Shown piece by piece: positions 58,701-64,000 of a stretch of 64,000 nt of DNA (positions are counted from its first letter, which is position 1; every line of letters starts with the position of its first letter). Source of the stretch: Polytrichum commune. Taxonomy: Eukaryota > Streptophyta > Polytrichopsida > Polytrichales > Polytrichaceae. Location of the stretch: NCBI GenBank assembly GCA_950295325.1, contig OX485803.1, positions 7,192,001 through 7,256,000 of the forward strand. The letters are read 5' to 3'. Below the pieces are notes generated by a model. It searched no databases, was not told the origin of the DNA, and was given only the letters and a program-made list of their open reading frames with translations. The position numbers and the translations under genes are program-made.

Positions 58701-60973
58701 GCACCATATGCCATAGTTTGTGTCTACTATCATCACGAATGTATCCACCGTCCTACAATTTCCAACGACTTCAAATTTAAAGATCAAAAAGACATAACTC
58801 ATGCTTGTATCCCACATTTGGATGTAAAAGGGAACACTTGATAGTCACAACAAGTGGACAAAGTGTTGTTCAATGTGAAGGCAAGTGATGAGCAGGAAAT
58901 CAGTTCAAACATTCGTTGACACTGGTAACGTTTTCCTCTTTTCCAGGATTAACCGAGTCCTGTGCAGCGAGCTTCATCCAGATGCCAAATGTCATCAGCA
59001 ACCATGGAACAGTTGGGCCACCCCTGCCTAATATTGACGTCCGGCTGGTGTCTGTTCCTGAATTGAATTATGATGCCCTCTCAGATCCTCCAAGAGGAGA
59101 AATCTGCATAAAGGGGAAGACATTGTTTTCTGGCTACCACAAACGTCCTGACCTCACTGAAGAAGTGCTTAGTGCTGATGGTTGGTTCTCAACTGGTAAG
59201 CTTCTGCGGTGACCTTTACAAAAGGACTGGAGATTTGTTTAGATGGGATACGTGACAATTTATACAAATCCCCAACAAGTATTGAACTAGTGTTTTATTT
59301 GGTCTATGTTGTTATTGAAACCACATTTAGCACTACGTATAGAAAAGAGGAAGTGAATGTAAAGTCATATGTGAAAATGGTGATTATAGACAGGTGGTAT
59401 GTATTTGAATCTAGGTCATGCCCTTAAATCTCCCTATCATTCATCCTACATATATTTATGCCCTGATTATAATGCACACAATAAATGGGCCAGTCTTAGA
59501 TAGGGTTACTTTTGACACTTTTAGCTATGAATATGAAGAAGTAATCTCCAATCCCTCCATATGACATGTTGAGGCGCAGAATGGGCCTCACAGACCTTTG
59601 AGGGTTTATGTCATGAATGTGAGTCTAAAATGTGTCTCTTAGACACTCCAGCTACATCGAGAAAGAGCTGAAACTTCCTGAGTTGTTACATGTTCCAAGG
59701 CGTGCTTGAATTTCTCAAACTTATCAAACAATCTCAGTGCATAGTTTGGGATTCAGGTTGTACTTCACATTATGTCCGGCTTTTTGGCTGTATCACAATT
59801 TTCATTTGTTCCTCCAATTCAGTTCAATACTCCTGGCCAGCTTGTGAAAAAAGATAGTTACTCTTGATAACGATGTTTCTATGTATGACAGGTGATATTG
59901 GGGAATGGCAGAAAGACGGCTCCTTGAAAATCATTGATAGAAAGAAAAACATCTTCAAACTGTCACAGGGTGAATATGTTGCTGTGGAAAATCTGGAAAG
60001 CATCTATGGTCAATGTGAAGCCGTGGATCAGGTTAGAGCACTTAATTATTAATGTTGAACTGTCTTTCAAATACTGTAGAGTGTTGATAGCTAATTTCCA
60101 TTTTGGATATGGCACGTAGCAATAGTGTCCATGAAATAGTTCTTTTGTGTTGAACCCTCATTACTCTACAGTATAGGTAGTGACAGTAGAACAAATACCA
60201 GAAACTCATGTGATCATGTTGGCGACTTGTTATGCAGATTTGGGTGTATGGAAACAGTCTAGAGTCCACACTACTTGCAGTCGCCGTTCCCAATGAAGCT
60301 GCGATTAAAGATTGGGCAAAGAGTAATGGTGGCGAAGATGACATGGCTAAACTTTGCCAAGACCCAAAGGCGCAGGCCTATATTCTCTCACAGCTCAATC
60401 TCACAGGAAAAGCCAAGAAGGTAAAATATGAATGCTAACAATAAGCACACAAATATTCGATCTTTGCAGGCATCTGTCATATTCTATCGAGTAAATCATG
60501 TCAAAGTCTATTGTTATGTTTGGTTTTCGGATCATATGTCTTTGAAATTCATTAGTCCTTGTGTGAATTTAGTAGGTCAAGTGCAAACACTATGTATCAT
60601 CATGGTTGTAACTATTTTGAAATACTGTCAGGTGAAGGGATTTGAGGCTCTCAAGGGGCTGCACTTAGAGCCACTCCCATTTGATGTGGAGAGGAATCTA
60701 GTAACACCTACCTTCAAGCTCAAGAGGCCTCAACTCCTCCAATACTACAAAGTAAGCTTCCTAATCTTGACACAATTTCCAGATGCTTCCCATAATTTGA
60801 TTCTGGTTAAATCTATTTTAAAGAGCAGGCAAGGATGTTTCTGTTTTCACAAAGTTTCTTTTTTCAATGATTTGGACAAAAAGTATCCAAAAGTGAGTTG
60901 TAATCACCATTTGTGATGGGTGGTTGTACAGACCCAGATTGATGCCCTCTACGCAAATCAAAAGAAGCTATAG
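52742..60973 (+). CDS. Long-chain acyl-CoA synthetase (19 exons, 664 aa)
   Basis: The enzyme activates long-chain fatty acids with ATP and CoA to acyl-CoA via an acyl-AMP intermediate, feeding membrane lipid, wax/cutin, storage lipid or beta-oxidation pathways. The spliced product starts [20 protein letters not shown]. It carries the P-loop-like AMP-binding motif [11 protein letters not shown] (residues 232-242), [10 protein letters not shown] just after, QGYGLTES (418-425), the FACS-type linker DGWFSTGDIGEW (498-509) and [19 protein letters not shown] (518-536) with the conserved lysines. Length equals the usual plant LACS. No N-terminal plastid or peroxisome-type extension is seen. It ends YANQKKL; KKL is not a canonical PTS1, so ER-type (LACS1-5 clade) placement is most likely. 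All key residues are present and no stop or frameshift is found. Clade placement is by resemblance only. Confidence 0.96.
53060..53935 (+). repeat. Three tandem family-D copies in LACS intron 1
   Basis: Copies of about 290 bp begin near 53067, 53357 and 53650. Each carries TTTTCCT, CATAAYTTTCG, AAAGTGARGATTSTTG, GCTCATYRAATGG and TTGAGCCTAGAATGGTTAA blocks. The third is followed by the family's far end (GACCACATACCATTCGAGTA). Elsewhere in the window family D occurs only as single copies. Confidence 0.75.
55800..56150 (-). repeat. 5S-rRNA-derived dispersed element, copy 2 (LACS intron 5)
   Basis: On the minus strand the head (56150-56070) reads CCGGATCCCATAAGAACTCC, then a degraded AGTTAAGC region and AGTACTTAGATGGGCAACCT, matching plant 5S rRNA from its A-box region through the C-box. 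The body matches 48145-48440. It lies antisense within intron 5 and is flanked by a purine-rich tract at its distal end (about 55775-55800). It is too diverged to be a functional 5S gene. Confidence 0.7.
58388..58409 (+). repeat. Echo of the exon 2 splice junction inside intron 13
   Basis: These 22 bases match 54868-54889, which span the last 18 coding bases of exon 2 and its GTAA donor, at 21 of 22 positions. A GCATCCA block just upstream also occurs at the start of exon 2. It lies 12 bases before exon 14 and is spliced out in my model. Confidence 0.7.
59228..59640 (+). repeat. Dispersed repeat F, copy 2 (LACS intron 15)
   Basis: The segment shares TACAAATCCCCAACAA, TTGAA, GTGTTTTAT, AAAGAGGAAGTGA and GGGCCTC blocks with 17757-18085 in the same order. 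It accounts for most of the extra length of intron 15. Confidence 0.6.
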
Positions 60974-61509
60974 GACTTGGTTTAGGGCGAGCAGTTTCTC
61001 TCCAGGTGGAATCACCTAGGCACCAGAAATGCCAAAGTTTTATTTTTTCTTAAAGAATGTAGAAGATACACATCCACATTCTTAGCTGCTCTTTTGGTCT
61101 TGCATGCATAGCGTAGGCGACCAAAGGCTGCCACATTGCTGTAAGTTATCCCGGAAACGAAGAACGTTCAGCTGTCTGTCTTAATGAGCATTATCATCCA
61201 CAATACCCTTGAAAATTAACTTAATATTCTGGATGACTAGGACCCCTCAGTGTAGTTGGAACTTAGGTTGACTTAAGACTAGGGAGCATTGATTTCAAAC
61301 CAGATCTTCCAAGTTGTCCACTAAGTTAGCCTCATCTTGGAACATTTCATCATCGCATTTCTATGAGCGACCATGTACCTTCTCAATCATTGTAGATACC
61401 AACAGCAACAACAATTTCATGCATAAAATTTAAAATTTTGTTCAGATCTCCGTATAAGACCTGGTCCATCCTCGAACTGTTATATACATATACTCCCTAA
61501 ACTCCACTA
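60974..61509. other. LACS 3' flank
   Basis: This should contain the 3' UTR. No clear AATAAA is seen; T-rich sequence follows at 61037-61055. No further coding exon is supported. Confidence 0.5.
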
Positions 61510-61847
61510 CACTAAATAGGTAGATTAGTGTTAGATGAAGATTAGTGTTAGATGCAATAGTTACCTAAAACACTAATTTTCAACTGATATTACAATTAGT
61601 GTTTGAATAGGGTTTGAACAAATTATACCTTTTACGAGGTTCTCAATTTCTTCTTCCTTCAATTCTTCATTCCAAGATTTACAAAATATTATCTAACACT
61701 AAATGCGCTCATGTAAATATTTAAAGTTACTACTTGGTACAAATAGTGTTAGAGTTGACATTTAGTGTTCTAACACTATAGAGACAATTTACATTTAGCG
61801 TTTTCGTCGACTATTAGTGTTTCCAACACTAATCTACCTATTTAGTG
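61510..61847. mobile_element. TIR MITE downstream of LACS
   Basis: The element is 338 bp. CACTAAATAGGTAGATTAGT at the left matches the right end perfectly on the other strand, continuing to GTT. TA flanks both ends (61508-61509 and 61848-61849), suggesting a Tc1/mariner (Stowaway-like) class, although the CACTA start also recalls that superfamily, which would need a 3-bp duplication. The interior has further ATTAGTGTT/AACACTAAT copies in both orientations. It is non-coding. Confidence 0.75.
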
Positions 61848-64000
61848 TAGTTCATACATGTGAAATCTGAGGAGGAAATGAACAATGCTTTCTATTTTAC
61901 TTGAAAATGAGATATTCGGGTTACAGCAGCTCAAAATCTCTAATATGGTTTGGAATTTGATATGTTTTGCTCTTGATGACTACATTGGGCGGACACTGGG
62001 TTGGTGGTCATGAACACAAGTTAAATTGGTTAATCTAATTAAACAACCCATTAGCCCACATGGGAGAGTGGGAATTCTTGTATACGAATATACCTCATCG
62101 ATCCAACATAGAACTTTGACCCTCTATAGGTTTGCCGCCTTTCATCTCAAATGACTTTAAGTAGAATATTATGGGTTCTTTAAAACTAATTCTGGTGTCA
62201 AATCAACTAAAAACAAGAACCTCTGGGCTCCATTCTAATGCACAGCTTTTATGTCGGATGATTGAGAGGTCGTGTACACTTGTATAAGATAATTTCCTTT
62301 CCCTGCGTGCATGACATTATAGATATGTAGCCCATTGAAACAAACCTTCATTCTTCTAAGCTGTTTTAAATAATATTTGGCTCACCAAACCACGAGGTTT
62401 GTGGTCTCCACTGAACCTCAAATATCAGATTATTAAGTCATAAGATGAAACAGTCCTTTATGTTCCAGTCCACAATGATCAGTTATTTTAGGTTTATTCA
62501 AAATTAAACATTAATGATAAAGTGCAAACTAATATTGCAAAAATAATGAACTCTACGGTTTTACTTTAAACTCAATCTAGACTATTGTTATCGTAGTTAT
62601 AGTCAACATGTACTTGTAATGGCGCATGTTACATCAATTGTATATCGGGATTGTGACCACCTAATCAAGTATCATAGAGCTGCCATATGAAAAATATTGG
62701 ACTCCATTTCAAGTTGTCTATATCAAAATTGTAGGCAATGTGTGGCCATAATAGAGGTCTCTTTTCACTCATCATGAATTTCAACAAGGTTAAAAGTGTT
62801 GTAATGGCTGCCAATTGATCAAGCAATTACGGTCCTCCACAAAGAGATCAAAAGTAGATGTTAGAATTTGATCATTGTTGGAAATAAATGCGTCTCCCTT
62901 ATAAATTATCAAATGATACCGTAGTGGCCGACATGCACCCCTATCTTCTAATAGATCGACCCTCCTACTGCACATGGAAGTGCTCGGATATCACAATGTT
63001 GAGATATCTTGCACAAGGTTCCATCCATGTTAGTTGCCTTCATTGCAATCATGGAGACGGGGAGTTTGAACTTATTTTGGATTACTTCTAGGAAATCACA
63101 AATGTCACATAGCATTTTATAGGTATACTTGAATGAATACTACTAACGATGGTTCCCTCATGCAAGAGCATCCCGGAGCCCATAAGCACAACACACCGAG
63201 CAAATGCCACGATACAAGACAACAATCATCACCAAAACCAAAAAAAAAAGATGAAGCACACAAGAAACAAGCTAAGTCGAGTGACAAAACAACGATACTA
63301 GCCAAGAAACAAATGTATACATTACATCAACAAACCTACTTCACACATTAAAGCAAGCATCCCAGGAGTGTAGAAATGTTCCAAACACTACTCCTTCCAG
63401 TGAATACCTTAACTCTAGTTGGCAATACCCTCAGACAAACATACACAACCACTCCTTGCATGAACAAAGTATTGAAGCACAATAGAACCAAAGATCAAAC
63501 TGCACAAGCAAATAAACATACACATAAGCATATGAACAATGTTTGGAGTGAGATGATCATCTCCACTCTTTGCCTTGCCCTATATTGCATTTTCCTCCTT
63601 GGTTCATACAATGCATATAAGATATCTCAACTCCCACTTCCCACTAACCATATTTAAACCTTATTCAATCTTTTACCTTTAACAATCACCATCCTATGGG
63701 TATAAGCAACCTAATGCTCTACCTTCAACACAAAGCCTCGAAGACACCCCCAACAAATATCATACATGATAGCCATGCAAGGGAGTTGGAGTTTGTGCAA
63801 ACACCATTAGGATTTGCACATGACACATATGAACATGAGTGTGCATCTGGAGTTGAGGAGCCACTACACCCACCAACACAAGTGGACTGCGACTTAAATA
63901 GCCACCACCTCCGTGGATGCACATCCACCAACCCACATCCAATTCAAAACGAATGTAGCTCGCCACCAAAAAAAAAAAAAAGACCGCAATCCATCACTAA
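61848..64000. other. Intergenic DNA, nothing recognised
   Basis: No gene is supported. A 93-codon plus frame at 63376-63657 ends in a hydrophobic stretch (ISTLCLALYCIFLLGSY) but has no recognisable family, splice context or promoter. The last 900 bases are A+C-rich on plus, like the LINE-like interval at 36-39 kb, but I see no LINE motif there. Confidence 0.45.

Larger units (their letters stand above)
52742..60973 (+). other. LACS exon map
   Basis: Coding exons: 52742-52896, 54819-54885, 55005-55094, 55329-55385, 55633-55681, 56238-56314, 56494-56533, 56703-56797, 56994-57164, 57420-57530, 57707-57794, 57911-57977, 58220-58295, 58421-58538, 58947-59195, 59892-60031, 60238-60420, 60632-60751, 60932-60973. 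The sum is 1995 nt. Every intron is GT...AG and each junction keeps frame. Intron 1 is the longest (1922 bp), then intron 15 (696 bp) and intron 5 (556 bp); these three carry repeat insertions. Other introns are 116-408 bp. No clear AATAAA signal is seen in the first 400 bp after the stop. Confidence 0.92.

Noticed and set aside
60428-60916. 162-codon plus-strand open frame
   Set aside because: It is intron 17, exon 18 and part of intron 18 of LACS read through in one frame.
63376-63657. Small membrane protein gene
   Set aside because: A single hydrophobic stretch at the end of an A+C-rich chance frame is not enough evidence.

Overview
This window looks like nuclear DNA of a land plant. It is A+T-rich, has long gene-poor stretches full of decayed transposable elements, and carries one intron-rich plant gene with GT-AG introns. 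I cannot fix the species. The LACS protein and a LINE with an RNase H domain and a distinctive C-terminus fit a seed plant or a fern, and the single gene in 64 kb fits a repeat-rich genome.

The one clear functional gene is a complete long-chain acyl-CoA synthetase (LACS) on the + strand, CDS 52742-60973. Its 19 coding exons sum to 1995 nt (664 aa plus stop), every junction keeps frame, and the AMP-binding and fatty-acyl-CoA-synthetase motifs are intact. Its introns hold repeats: three tandem copies of a dispersed repeat in intron 1, a 5S-rRNA-derived element in intron 5, an anonymous repeat in intron 15, and a near-exact echo of the exon 2 splice junction in intron 13.

The rest is mobile-element sediment. 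1-14 kb: MITE-like inverted repeats, a PIF/Harbinger (Tourist)-type MITE, a 220-bp tandem array and dispersed repeat copies. 14.7-15.3 kb: a pogo/Tigger-like element with terminal repeats, TA target duplication and a residual transposase N-terminus. 16-29 kb: more Tourist-type copies and family-D repeats, one of which is split by a nested TIR element with a clean TAA duplication. 30.8-33.7 kb: a decayed Ty1/copia polymerase region on the - strand, split by a 1.2-kb solo-LTR-like insertion with a 5-bp duplication. 34.3-35.25 kb: a dense cluster of palindromic structures, namely a CACTA-type MITE, two perfect or near-perfect hairpins, and a 449-bp fold-back element built from nine palindromic monomers. 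36.3-39.5 kb: a strand-asymmetric, G-poor LINE remnant. 42.05-45.96 kb: a GC-rich, CCGGA-rich island carrying a frameshifted retroelement-type (gag-like) gene on the - strand with a recognisable promoter region. 46-52 kb: repeats, including a second 5S-derived element next to another Tourist-type copy. After LACS comes one more TIR element (61.5-61.85 kb), then sequence in which I see nothing.

I found no tRNA or intact rRNA genes and no CRISPR array. Most open frames outside LACS are chance frames in A+T-rich DNA or shadows of the elements listed.
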